From Sarcocystis neurona (Eukaryota; Apicomplexa; Conoidasida; Eucoccidiorida; Sarcocystidae), in assembly GCA_000727475.1 (NCBI GenBank), contig KL647307.1, positions 1,508,895-1,572,894 on the forward strand: a stretch of 64,000 nt of DNA, read 5' to 3'. A model generated the notes under the pieces. The model saw nothing but the letters and a program-made list of their open reading frames with translations, did no database searches and was not told the DNA's origin. Position 1 is the stretch's first letter. Every line of letters begins with the position of its first letter. The translations under genes were made by a program, and so were the position numbers. Shown here one piece after another: positions 12,001-23,006 of the stretch.

Positions 12001-13581
12001 CCTTTTGTGGACCTCCACGAGCAGCGATCGTACCGCTGCCTGTGTCAGCAGCGACAACGACACGAGCGTCATCCCACGACCCGGAGCAGCAGCATGAGTA
12101 GGAGTAGAGGCGACAGCGGCGCGTCTAAAGCACAAGAAATGCGTGCAGCCGCAGTGGGAGCCCGCCAGGAACTGCAACATGGACACGGAGACTGGGGGAC
12201 TCCGCAGCTGCACCAGCGTGTGCATAATCGTAGCGCGTCCGGCAGCAGCGTTCTCGGCAGCAGCTGCAGCTGTTCCACGTTATCCGCCGTCAGGGGCAAC
12301 AGGATGGCTCAGTAAGGCAGGGCAGCAGTTTAGCGGCAGCGTGACACGAGGAGCAACGGTAGCGGATTCACCAGCAGCAGGAGCACTAAAAGACTCCAGC
12401 AGGAGCACCAGATGACGCGCGTAATTACCGTTTCTGTGCATGGTAAGTACAGCTGCAGCAGCTGCGCTCTGCCAGAAGTGGGCAGGCGTATTTCTCCGAC
12501 TTCAAAGCAGCAGGCTAGTGGAATAACAGCGTAAAGATCAGCTCGTGTTGGAGCATCTTTGCACTGACGCCTGTGTGCAGATAGCCCTCTTCATCTTGGC
12601 AGACAGCTGACGACACATCGCGCGTGTCGCTTTCGCTGTGTGTAGCAGTACGCGTTTTCTCGGATTCTGCTGTGGTCGTCCTTCGGTAACAAAGAAAGAC
12701 AGAAACAGCGCTCACAGTGTGAATCTGTATCGCCAGTCTCTGAGAATTTCAACAGGATAAGAAACAGAACCCCCGCACTAACTGCGTTCACAGGAGATGC
12801 GTAAAGATATATGCCTCAGCAGACACAGGAGGATACTTACGGCGTTACACATATGTATGTGTGTGAATGCACACAAAAATGTATAATTTCACCTCAAGGG
12901 GAGACAGAATCACACTGCAGTACATACGAGTGTTCAGGTTTAGCTGTCCTTGCAAAAAGGGAAAACAACACCGAGATGGCTGAGCAACCGTGGTCGAGAT
13001 TTAGACAGTGACATCCAGTGCGCCCCTGCCGCACAGAGCCTGCGGTCGCAACGGAGTATAGACGTTTGTACCACTCATCCCCCTCTGCGGCATTTGCACG
13101 TTTACAAGTGGAAAATCTGTGACGACTGCCTACTTAGAGAATACACACTTGACTTACATAACATTTTGTACCTGGATAGGAAAAGTTGTGGATATATGCA
13201 TGTACATACATGTAGGCCTAAGCCTACATGCTCGGGTACAAACGCTTACGTGCGTACTCCACTTGGTGGTTCTATCTAATGTCCCAAGGTGTCTTACAGG
13301 CCTGTGTCACACCCGTATCCATATGTACAAGTAGGCTTCGTATTAGCGCACGCTTGGACACAAACGCTTGGCTATATAACCAATCATAGTTCTGTCATAT
13401 ATTCCTAGGCGTCGTATACGTGTTCTCCACCTATACATATGAACACATGCGTAGAGAGGAAGTTCTACGTGTATTAGGATGTACACAATAGAAGCGTAGG
13501 GAGAAAGGTGTGCGTATACATATACGTTATGTATTTATAACGGGTCTGCAAGTTTGCGTTTGCATAGCCGTGCTCGAACCA
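12001..13581. other. Transition into repeat-rich DNA
   Basis: CAG-type trinucleotides become frequent from about 12050-12400, followed by scattered tatgtata motifs around 12850-13520. Open frames on both strands consist mostly of repeat-derived Ser, Ala and Leu. No gene is supported. Confidence 0.4.
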
Positions 13582-13730
13582 TTTCACAGTCCCTGGCGTA
13601 TTTATCGGCGTTTTCTACATATTATTTTCTGTTTGTTACTCTTTTGCCCAGGACCTTGTTTTCACAGTCCCTGACGTATTTATCGGTGTTTCCGACATAT
13701 TATTTTCTATTTGTTACTGTTTTGCCCGGC
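13582..13730. repeat. 80-bp tandem duplication
   Basis: A block beginning tttcacagtccctg at 13582 recurs at 13662. About 68 bp are nearly identical (both include cgtatttatcgg and catattattttct), with a short non-matching link between copies. Confidence 0.8.
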
Positions 13731-13959
13731 ACGGCACAGACACCAGCCAGCGGCATCAACAGAGAGACGCGCGCACACACAGCAGATGCGCGGTGGATTT
13801 AGCAGCTCGTCGACTGTCAACTGAGAGGTGAGTGGCAGCGCTCCTCGCTGTCTTCTTTCTTTGTGGTTGTCTGCTGAAGGACGATTCAAATTCTTCAGTA
13901 TTCACTCCTTAGTTGAGACCCTAACAAGAGCAGGTGCAAGGACCTGCGCCCTTTAATTT

Positions 13960-14700
13960 TGTAGATGTTCGGTTTAACGACACAGGGCAATGCTTTTGTC
14001 GTTCTGCGTCGGAAAATCTCTCCTTCGAGAAGCCGTACTCCACTTAGCTGCGTACCTGTAGAAGCAGGTATTCCTTTCAGCTGCAAGCTCGCGCTTCTAC
14101 GTGTGTTTGGCCGGGTAACCAGCCGCGGAAGGAGGCATTCTTCCTGCAGGATGCGCCGTGGAGCCCTCTCGATGCTGATTGCTTGCTGGTGATGCGTTTG
14201 TGTGTGTCTCTTACGTACATATATATGTATATATGTACACAGATGCACATGTGTGTACTTACCTTCTCTGTAGGAAGTGTGCAAGCGTTGCTGCAAAAAA
14301 GTCTTATCTGTATGCTTTTTTTCAGGTACGGGTGCGCAAATGTTGCTGCGAAGAAACCTTAGCGCTCGACTGCCTTTCTTCGACGGACTTCTCGCTCTCA
14401 TTTCTCGTTCAGAAGACACCCCCTGGTGTTTCTGTTGGGAGAAAGGAGAAGAGAATGGAGCCGCACTTGCCTGTGCATCCTTCTTTTGCCACCGGGAAAC
14501 TCGTTAAATCGCAAAGACAGCTAAGTAGGAATCGCCGTACGTGTTGGCATTTTATGCCGCTCACAAACTTCTGACAGTGTTCTGCACTTCATTCTCCCGC
14601 TCCTTGTGTAAGAAAGGAACCTGTTAGAAGGGAGAAAAAAGCCACATGCACCGCCTCTGTCCCGCCGAGGGCGTTTGCTACTGCGTTTGCTAGCCTTTGC
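13960..14700 (+). other. Possible exons of an unrecognised gene
   Basis: A strong acceptor (tgctttttttcag) ends at about 14325, followed by a + frame with L-L-R-R-N-L-S-A-R-L-P-F-F-D-G-L-L that stops near 14507. A second frame at 13965-14192 reads F-V-V-L-R-R-K-I-S-P-S-R-S. A TA/TG microsatellite lies between them. The pieces could belong to one gene, but phases could not be fixed and no domain is recognised. Confidence 0.15.
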
Positions 14701-14799
14701 TTCTACTTGTGTACTACTCCCCCTCCTCTTTTTCTTCCTGTAAATATCATTCTACTAGAGATAAGGCGCCCCTCCCTGCACCCTCCATATATTTAAATC

Positions 14800-16560
14800 T
14801 CTGTGTGCAGCTTGCTGCTGCTGCAGTACCTGTAGTCTTCTTGTTTGCCGACGAAGAATCTCCCCATCAAAGCCCACCAGCGGTACTCTTCTCCTGCGGC
14901 AGCAGCAACGGCTTACCGACCGGGAGCAACTGATAACGCGCTTGCCGTGCTCCGGCAGAAGTACTGGTGTGCTGCTGCAGTGCAGCCTCTTGCTGCTGCA
15001 ATTTCTTCCGCACGCCGCATTCGTACTGAGCAGCGGCAGTCCACACTTACTACTGCTGCTCCTTGCAGTCCTAGCGCGACTGCTATTACTACAACTCCTA
15101 CGTCAGCGTTTGGTGAAGCAAGAGCAGCCCTACGTCGCTGCACCATGAAGGTGGCTTCAGGCGGCTCCCGCTTCAGCAGGAGCAACTCATCTGTAGCCGC
15201 CGTTTAATCTGGCCACGGCAGTCTCAGCCGTTCAAAGGCGCAGCAGCGGCACCAGACTCCTGCAACGGCGCCATCTTCGCCTTTCTACGGCAGGGCTTTC
15301 TCCAGCACCGCCTGCTCATCAAAGAGCAACAATGCTCTTTCAAACACGCAACAGCCCTTACAGCACTACTACTACTACGACTACAACAACAACTGCTACG
15401 TCTGTGCTATATATCTGCGCGCCACCTGCCGTCTGCTCTGGCAACGACAGCAGTAGCACTGACCTCGCGCGGCAGCGCCAGCGGCAGGGCTGGCTCTCTC
15501 ACAGAAGAACACCGAGTAAGGGAATAGGAGCCATCTCGCCTTGCAGAGCAGGACGGAGGAGGAGGAGCGGCAGGAGAGACCTGCCTCTTCTTGATCGCAC
15601 CACCGGAACACAACGGCCAACGTAGTAGCGGCAGGAGGAGCAGCAGTCGCGGACGCAGTGCTACGCAGCAACAACAGGAGTTGAATTAGGAGCAGAACTG
15701 TGGGCAGAGATTACGCGGAGGGCTGCGCAGGAAAGGCAGCAGCAGCATTTCTGCGGGTGAAACAGCAGCGGAGAACGGGATGGACGTGTAAGGAGCAGTG
15801 ACGAGGCCGGCGCCGCACGCACCCCGCAGGAGCAGCAGTGGTGCTGCTGACTTGTCCACGAGCGCCGGCAGAGCGGACGCCGGCAAATGTCACCAACAGG
15901 ATTAGCCGCGACGCCAGTCATGGCAAGAGCAGCAGCAGCAGCAGCGGCAGCGTGAGGAGTAGCATGGCAGCCGAAGAAGTAGGTCTGAACTTCCTTCTGG
16001 CGCTACGACGTCCTTTTGGGTTACGCCTTCCCCCCTACAGCTCTACTACTCGCCGGTTTAACGTTCCTAGATCTGTATCTGAATGTACGTATATGCATTT
16101 GTACATGTGTGCCTACATGCATATATGTGTACACGTGTGCCTACATATACATATGTGAACACACATGCGTACACATATATATATATATGTGCATGTGGAA
16201 GTAGCTGTTCAAGTCTGCTCTGTTTGCCGTGAAGGCGAACCCACGGTTTCTGTGGCTAATGACGCGAAGATGAACGTAGTGCCCTCTGGCGTCGTAGTTG
16301 TGTTGTGAGGCTGCTGTTGTGAGGCTGCTGTTGTGAGGCTGCTGTTGTGAGGCTGCTGTTGTGAGGCTCCTGTTGTGAGGCTGCTGTGTGAGGCTGCTGT
16401 GTGAGGCTGCTGTTGTGAGGCTGCTGTTGTGAGGCTGCTGCTTTGTAGAGCGAGGTGGTGCTCCCCTGCGGCTCCTTCTGGACTGCTCCTCTGCCGCTGC
16501 TTTTCTTCTCCTGCTGCTGCCCGTACTGCTGCTGCAGTTGCAGCTGCTTTTTGCCCCTGC
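14800..16560. repeat. CAG/CTG trinucleotide-rich region
   Basis: Dense interrupted runs of (CAG)n and permutations in both orientations. The open frames on both strands are Ala, Ser, Cys, Leu, Gln or Arg homopolymers generated by the repeat. I see no non-repetitive conserved block here, so I do not call a gene. Confidence 0.6.
16307..16440. repeat. 14-bp minisatellite, about ten copies
   Basis: The unit gaggctgctgttgt repeats head to tail with starts at 16307, 16321, 16335, 16349, 16363, 16377, 16390, 16403, 16417 and 16431. Two units lack one T (13 bp). Since 14 is not a multiple of three, the frame rotates and on the minus strand gives a 14-residue peptide repeat containing S-L-T-T-A-A-S-Q-Q-Q-P-H-N. 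Confidence 0.9.
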
Positions 16561-16719
16561 TGCTGTCGCGTTATACATCTGTATGTAATAACGCCGTCAA
16601 CCACGAACGAATCCAGCCTTAGTTGTTTATGTCAACTGCTGCTGTTGCTGCAGTACCCATGGCTACTGCTACCGCTGCTGTTGCGGTACCGCTGGCTCCT
16701 GCCACTGTTGCGGCCTTCA

Positions 16720-17295
16720 TATATACTTATATATATGTATGTATTACCTACACATATATATACACGTAAAACACACACACGTCAACGACGGCCAGATATA
16801 TATATATGTACACACACACACATTACGAACACATATATATAGGTAAAACATACAGGTTGTCTACGGGCAGATAAAAGTACATATTTGTTTATTTATTACG
16901 CACACGTTCAGATAGGTAGAACACACACGTCGACTACGGGCATATATATATATATATACATGTATATTACGTACGTTAAGGTAACACGTACACGCCAATT
17001 ACGGGCAGATATAAATATATATCTATTCATTTATTAGGCACACGTATATAGAGGTAAAACGCACACGCCGACTACACGCAGATTTATATATATATATATT
17101 ACGTACGTACACATATGTTTCGGTAACACCTACACGTCAACTACGGGCATAAATATATATATATATATATATTGATTAGGCACACACATATACAGGTAAA
17201 AGACACACGTCAACTACGTGCATATATATGTATAAACCATTCAATATGCATTCATGTATGTGCGTACGTATACATATATATATATATATCTATAT
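16720..17295. repeat. Degenerate ~72-bp tandem array with TA microsatellites
   Basis: A compound unit of the form ggtaaaacacacacgtcaac, then tacgggcagatatata, then a TA run and attaggcacacgtata recurs with starts near 16764, 16841, 16914, 16979, 17052, 17121 and 17194 (spacing 65-77 bp). The unique core is better conserved than the TA tract, whose length varies. The flanks continue as plain TA/CA microsatellite. Confidence 0.8.
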
Positions 17296-18460
17296 AGGTG
17301 CATGCATTCGTATCCTTCCAACAGGTACGTGTGTGCGTGTATAGATGTAGGTACGTATGTATAAAAGTGTTTCGGCTAGACACGTCTATATATTGGCACC
17401 GTGCGTTCACAACTCTCGCTCTCTCTATATATACGTATATATGTAAATTCATTAGGTTGTACTTACGCGTGTGCCTAAACATTCCGTAAGTCGTATTACT
17501 ACGTAGTGGCACAGCTACCTGTTTGTCTTCAAAATTATATATACATATTTATATGAGGTGTTATTTATATGAGGTGTATGTCCTATGCTTGCTGCCTGTC
17601 CTTCGTCGAATTTCTGCAGTACTGGCAAGCCCATAGAATTGCCTTTATTCGTCTGCTGCACCAGTATATAACGCGACGGCTGCTTTAATATGTAGTCGTG
17701 CGCGCCCAGCGTGGACACGCGCAGCTGCAGCCCCGCCACGTGACGTCTGCTCTGCTGCTGCGGCCCTCGTGTTCACTCGCAGGAAAGGAGGCTAGAACTG
17801 GACTGCTGCCGCTGCTGCTGCAAGTCAGAGGCGACTTATCCGGGCTCGAGGTGCTGGCCACGGAAACCTCAGCTGAAGCTTGTTGCTGCTGCAGCTGCTG
17901 CGGTGAAGCCTGTCCGATTCACCCCCTGCGGCCTACCAGCAGGACAGGGACAGTAGCAGCGGCCGAGAAAACAGTAGCAGCAACCGGGAAACCAGCAGCA
18001 GCAGGAGCGGGGAGAACGGCAGCAGCAGGAGGGGCAGGGAGAACAGCAGCAGCAGGAGCAGGAAGAACAGCAGCAGCAGCAGCGGCACAGGTACTGCGTC
18101 CCCTTCCCGTAGCACCGACGGTGCAGATAATATATTTTTGCCGTGGCTGCTGAAGCGGCACCAGCAACAGCACCGCACGTGGGTGGTCGGTGAAAGACAG
18201 GAGCGGCGACAGATCAGTCTCTCTCAGCATGTGTGTAAGCAGCATAAGCAGCACAGCGGTTTGTCTAATACCAGCAGCTGCGGCGCGGTTGCGTTTTGTG
18301 AGTCGCAGCAGGCGCAGCACACGGACATGCCTTACTGTAGCAGGAGGAGCAGCAGCAGCCCACTGGTGTCACTACACCTGATTTGTGGGGCAGCTACCCC
18401 AGCAGCACCTGGACATCAGCAGTAGCAGGCACGTTCCCTCCCCTGTTTTTTCGGCGACAA
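17296..18460. other. Repeat-rich upstream region of the Rab3GAP-like gene
   Basis: Contains a short non-repetitive part, then CTG and CAG runs. At 17985-18095 an imperfect unit of about 27-30 bp (agcagcagcaggagc...gagaac) repeats. It may hold the promoter, 5' UTR or upstream exons of the gene that follows; no start site can be assigned. Confidence 0.35.
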
Positions 18461-20001
18461 ATGCTGCACCATACAAGGTTCAGTCGCAGCGCTGCTGCTG
18501 CTGCTGCTTGTTCCGCTGTAGCTGACACGACAGAGCAGTCTGCTTCTGCTGCTGCGTCTGCTCCTGCTGCGGAGCCCATTCCGGATTCTGCAAGTGCTGC
18601 TGCGATTACTGCTACTGAGTCCGTCTCTATCTGTGATGGTTTTCCAGCTGCTGTTCTCTCGGCAGCTGCCGCCCACTTTGCTGAGCGGTCTTCTGCTGCT
18701 GTTCCTGCTGCACTCCGACCTCCTGCCGCTGCTCCTCAGACCCGAGCTGGCGCTGCTGCTGCTGGTGCGAAACCTCGTGGTCGTGCTACTGCCGATACTG
18801 CTGCTGGACCTGCAAAGAAAGACAGTCTTACCGCTGCCCATCGTCCTGTCGCAGGGGCTCACGTTAACGCTGCTGCTGCTGTTACACAGCGTAGAGAGCG
18901 GCAGCTGCTCAGTGCAGCAGCAGCAGCAGGCCGAGGCGTGGCCCTCCTGAGCCGACAGGTCGGCTTCCGAGATTTTACCGGGGCCACAGCGTTCGAGGTA
19001 CTGGTGCAGCGGCTGGGACAGACGCTGCTGCAGATGCAAGTGCCGCAGGCACGCAGGCAGTTTCTATCTTCGCTTCTTGCTGTGCGGCAGTGCCTTGCAT
19101 GCGGGTTTACGGATGGCTTGCCCAGAGCCCACTGCAGCTGCTGTACTGCGGGGACGGCGTGTCGCACCGACAGCAACGACGCCGTAGTCGTCCCTTGCAC
19201 CTCTGCTGCCTCCGACTCCCACTGCCGCTGCTGCTGCAGCGGTTCACGGTGCTGCTGCTGCTGCTGCAACAGGGCGTGCAGGGACTGTGCGGCATGTGTC
19301 TGCGCAACTTTTGGCCTGCGGAGTTGCAGGCGGGGGGCCTGTTTTTCTGCCTGCGGAAACAGCAGCAGCAGCGTTAGGAAGAGGTCTTCGTCTCTGTCTC
19401 AGCCCTTTCCTTCTTCCTTTTCGTCTTCTTCTTTCCCTATTTCTCCCGGGTCTTCCTGCTGCTGTCTATTTTCCCCAGATGCGCAGCAGACGACGGGATC
19501 ACGCCTACCGCCTCCGCTGGTGGTGTCCCAGCTGCTCTGGGCCCCCGGGGAATTACAGCTGCTGGCAGCTGCAGAGGAGCAGACCGGGAGAGACACTTTT
19601 TTGTCTTCCGGCTACGGTTCTACTTACTCGGCTTCTTCCTTTTTTTCCCGAGAAGCTGCTGCTTCCCCGCAACAGCCCGTCCTTCTGCAGTGTACGTACA
19701 CCCTGGAGCTCGCCACTCATACTGAAAGAGCCGCCTTCCTGTCTCCCCGGCATGAGGGACGGCCAGCGTGTAAAACGTCCGTCAACAGAAGCAGCTGCGT
19801 CTGCTGTAGCTGTTGCTGTGACAGACGCGTCTGCGGTTCCTGCTGCTGTGGTGGTGCTGCTTCCTTTGCGGGACGCGGCGACAACAGCAGCTGGAAGCCG
19901 GACTCCCCCGCTGCCCCTGCTGCGGTCGCTGTTGGTGAAGCAGGGGGCTGCTGCTGTACCTGCAGCACCGGGCACGAAGGCGACTGTTGTTTGCGTACGC
20001 T
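18461..20001 (+). CDS. RAB3GAP1-like: Rab3GAP catalytic subunit homologue, N-terminal coding block
   Basis: Proposed first coding block of the Rab3GAP1-family gene. An ATG at 18461 opens a frame clear of stops to 20371. After an Ala-rich leader it reaches F-R-D-F-T-G-A-T-A-F-E-V-L-V-Q-R-L (near 18970), matching the family's N-terminal D-F-T-x-A-[ST]-x-[FW]-E motif. A later part of the same frame (L-L-Q-C-T-Y-T-L-E-L, about 19680-19720) fits the next conserved strand. Another frame at about 19800-20001 gives T-V-V-C-V-R, which joins well to G-E-Y-F-C-V-E-V-V in the next exon, so at least one small intron probably lies inside. The proposed last donor at 20002 (GTGCAG) is weak. CTG-oriented repeats yield Ala, Cys and Leu runs. 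Start and internal splices are uncertain; family assignment is by eye. Confidence 0.5.
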
Positions 20002-21080
20002 GTGCAGCGGAGTGACGAAGCCCCACAGACGCAGCACGTGCGATCGCGCCGCAGCTCCTCCGGTGGGGAACAAAGAAGCAACAGCTGCCACAGTAGCAGC
20101 AGCACAGAAAGGGGCAGCGGCAAAAGCAGCGGAAGCAGCACATGCTGCAGCAGCAGCGAGGACAGCAGCACGCACTGCTGCTTCTCGCGTAGAGGCGTCC
20201 ACATCCTTCCCCACGCGATGCACCTCCCCCCGCCGACTCTTCGGTGGTAAGGCCTTCTCTGCTTTTGTGCTACTGCTGCTGCTGCTGCGTATGGCGGAGA
20301 CAGCGTATACAGCAGCAGGAGCAGCACGGTCCGCGTGCAGCAGGAGCAGCAAGGCCGTTGTGCTTCTTTGAGTGGCAGCGCGAGCAGCGCAGACAGCAGC
20401 AGCAGCGTCTGGAGAAGGGCACTGCCGAATCCCACGCGCAGAAGCAGCAGCGTAAGCAGTACCGCAGTACCGGCGGAAAACGCAGCAGCGAGCACGGATG
20501 GGCGCAGCGGCAGGTACACGGGAGTGTTCACGGCAGCAAAAACCGCAGCGCCTGCAGGTGCAGTGGCTCTGAGCAGCCGGGACGGGGCATACGCGGAGGC
20601 GTTTTGTCTCTCTGCGCGTCTCCCTCTTCCTCAGTAGTAGCGTAGGCGCCTGCAGAGGGGACACCCCTGCGTACGACGCTGGACGTACGACGTAGGGGAG
20701 GTCCGTATGTACTGCGTAGGTATATATATATACATATATGCGGAAGTTTTTTAAAGTGTGAACGTACATGCGTCAAGCGGACGTGACACACAAGCCGGAG
20801 ACACAGCAGGACGACACGCATAAACGGGGAGATTTCCAGGGTCTGTCGTGCGCATCCACACATGCAGCGGACCGTGGTCGCATGCGTTTTTTCGCCACGA
20901 CATCTTCTCACAAATACCACACTTTTCTTGACCTGGAGCTCCTATACACACACATATACACGTATGTATGCATGTGGTGTGTGTGCACGTGTATTCTACG
21001 AGTGGAGAAATGAGGAAAAGATAGTGAGAGACGGACCCGTGTGATGCGGAGTTCTCCTTCTTGTGTGGCTGCTGCTGCAG
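20002..21080 (+). other. Intron of the Rab3GAP-like gene
   Basis: Proposed 1.08-kb intron. It contains CAG runs giving Ala-rich frames (20090-20640) and a TA microsatellite near 20721-20741. The 3' end, ctgctgctgcag at 21069-21080, is a good acceptor. The 5' boundary is uncertain. Confidence 0.45.
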
Positions 21081-23006
21081 TGGGTGAGTATTTCTGCGTG
21101 GAAGTGGTGCGCCTGCAGCCTGGCGCTGCTGCTGGTGGTGCTGCAGTGGAAGACAGTTTGCTAGAAGACTTCTGCGAAGGATACGCTCCTCACACTGCAG
21201 CAACAGCACCGAGTGCAGCCGCTGCATGCGGAGGAGCAGGAGGAGGCGCAGCAGCAGCAGCGCGAGGAGCAACAGCACCAGCGTGGACGGTGGTGGACGG
21301 AGCGCAGGTGGAGCCCCAGCCGGGCGTGTCCAGACGTGCGGCTTGCACGTTGCTGTCCGCCTTGTGGCTGGCTACGGGAGAGCTGCAGCGGCAAGAGCAG
21401 CAGCGGGCAGCAGACGCCCGGCAGCAGGACCGTCTCCGGGCTTTGCTGTCTGCAGCTGTCCCCTCCCGCGGCCGACTGACACGGGCTCCTGCCGACAGTA
21501 GACACGCGCAGAGCCTCAGTGGCCTCGGCCACCCGTTGGTCGACGTTATTCAGTCACCAGATGCTTCTGGTTCTAATCATCACCGAGACGCCGCCGCCAA
21601 CACACGAGGTACTCGAAGCGCTGCTGCCGACAACGACGAGGTAGCTGCTGCCGACACTGTCCAACTCACTTACGCGGCGGGTGCTGCTCGCGCTGGTGGC
21701 GTAGCTGGTGCTGACGGGGCTGCTCGCTTCAACGAAGGAACGGCAGAAGCAGGGGGAAAGGGTCAAGAAAGAGCGGGCTGCCAGGGTACGGCACGAGAGC
21801 TGTGGGGAAATATGCGGCTGCACCAGCAGCAGGTGCAGGGGAAGCAGCAGCAGCGGCGGATGCGACGTGAGCAGCAACAGCAGCAAGGCACCAGAAGAAC
21901 AGAGCTTCGTGAAGCAGAAGAAGACAACGTGGTGCAGCAGCAGCAGCAACGACAGAGAAGAGCGTCGAGTCAGCGGCAGGTGCAGGAGAGGGACGTTGCT
22001 TCCGACAGCAAGCAGCAGGAGCACAGGCATCCGCGGCAGCAGCCTGTGGGGGCTTCGCAGGTTCTTCGTCTGCAGCAGCAGGATCAGCAGTCTTCGAATA
22101 AAGAAGAAAGGAATCAGCTTCTCCCTGATGAAAACTTCCCTGCCTTTACGTGGAGGCTGCCTGTGTTTGCTGCAATTAATACAGCCGAGGAACTATTTGT
22201 CGGAAGGTGGCTGCTGCCCTCCAACGCCGAGTGGCCACATCCCCATGCGTTCTCCTGCAGCAGCTGCTGCTCATTTTCTCCTGTCTCCCGTAGCAGACGA
22301 CTGGCGGGATGCAGCAGCAGCAGCAGTCCCAGCGGCACCCACAGCAGCAGCGAGAGCGGGGGCAGCAGCAGCAACGCGGAAGCGACAGAAGGAGGCAGCA
22401 GCTACGACAGGAAGACAAGAGGGGGACGGACACGTAGTAGCAGCGGCGACAGGAAGGTAGGAGAACGAGGCAGCAGCAGGAAGAGGGGGAAAGGAGAACC
22501 CAGCCGCAGCAACAGCAGCAGCAACAGTGAAAAGCGAAGGCCGGCGACATGGGCAACATTGCACTGCAGCAACAGAGGCAGCAGAGAGCCTTCATTCTCG
22601 TCTACTTTTTCAAAATTTGTTGCCAGAGTTTCCTCAAGAGGACCGGCGCTGCAGGGGAAATCTAGGGAAGAAAATCGACGAAGCCAGACAGCTCCATGTC
22701 GGGAAGAAAAGCTGTCTACAACGGCTGCTGCTTCTGCTGCTGCTGCTGCCCTGGTGGTGACACCACCCACAGGTCCTCCTCCAGCCCATGCAGTGCCTGC
22801 TGCGCGCTCAGAGCACCAACTGCAGCAGCAACAACAGCAGCAGCAGCTGCAGGATCAGCAGCAACTGCAGGATCAGCAGCAAATGCAGCATCAGCAATTA
22901 CAGCAGAGAAGCAACTTCTTTCGTCGGGGAGTTTCTGTTGCTGCTCACGTGGAGTGCGGGGCGTTCAACGTCTCGAGACAACCCGGGCAGATAGTGGGTC
23001 TCCAAG
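21081..23006 (+). CDS. RAB3GAP1-like: Rab3GAP catalytic subunit homologue, second coding block
   Basis: A 642-residue exon with four family blocks in the right order. They are G-E-Y-F-C-V-E-V-V (at the start), T-L-L-S-A-L-W-L-A-T-G-E (about 21350), F-T-W-R-L-P-V-F-A-A-I and E-L-F-V-G-R-W-L-L (about 22140-22220), and F-N-V-S-R-Q-P-G-Q-I-V-G-L-Q at the 3' end. In animal Rab3GAP1 these blocks lie close together. Here they are separated by hundreds of residues of Gln, Ala, Ser and Arg-rich sequence from CAG-oriented repeats. The exon ends at 23006, before GTACGT, in phase 1. The phase matches the acceptor at 24864 and rebuilds a continuous conserved motif across the splice. Rab3GAP1 acts on the cytosolic face of membranes with its partner Rab3GAP2. 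Confidence 0.7.

Noticed and set aside
19717..20769. 350-residue minus-strand open frame
   Set aside because: Antisense of CAG/CTG runs; it opposes the + strand gene and contains no non-repetitive block.
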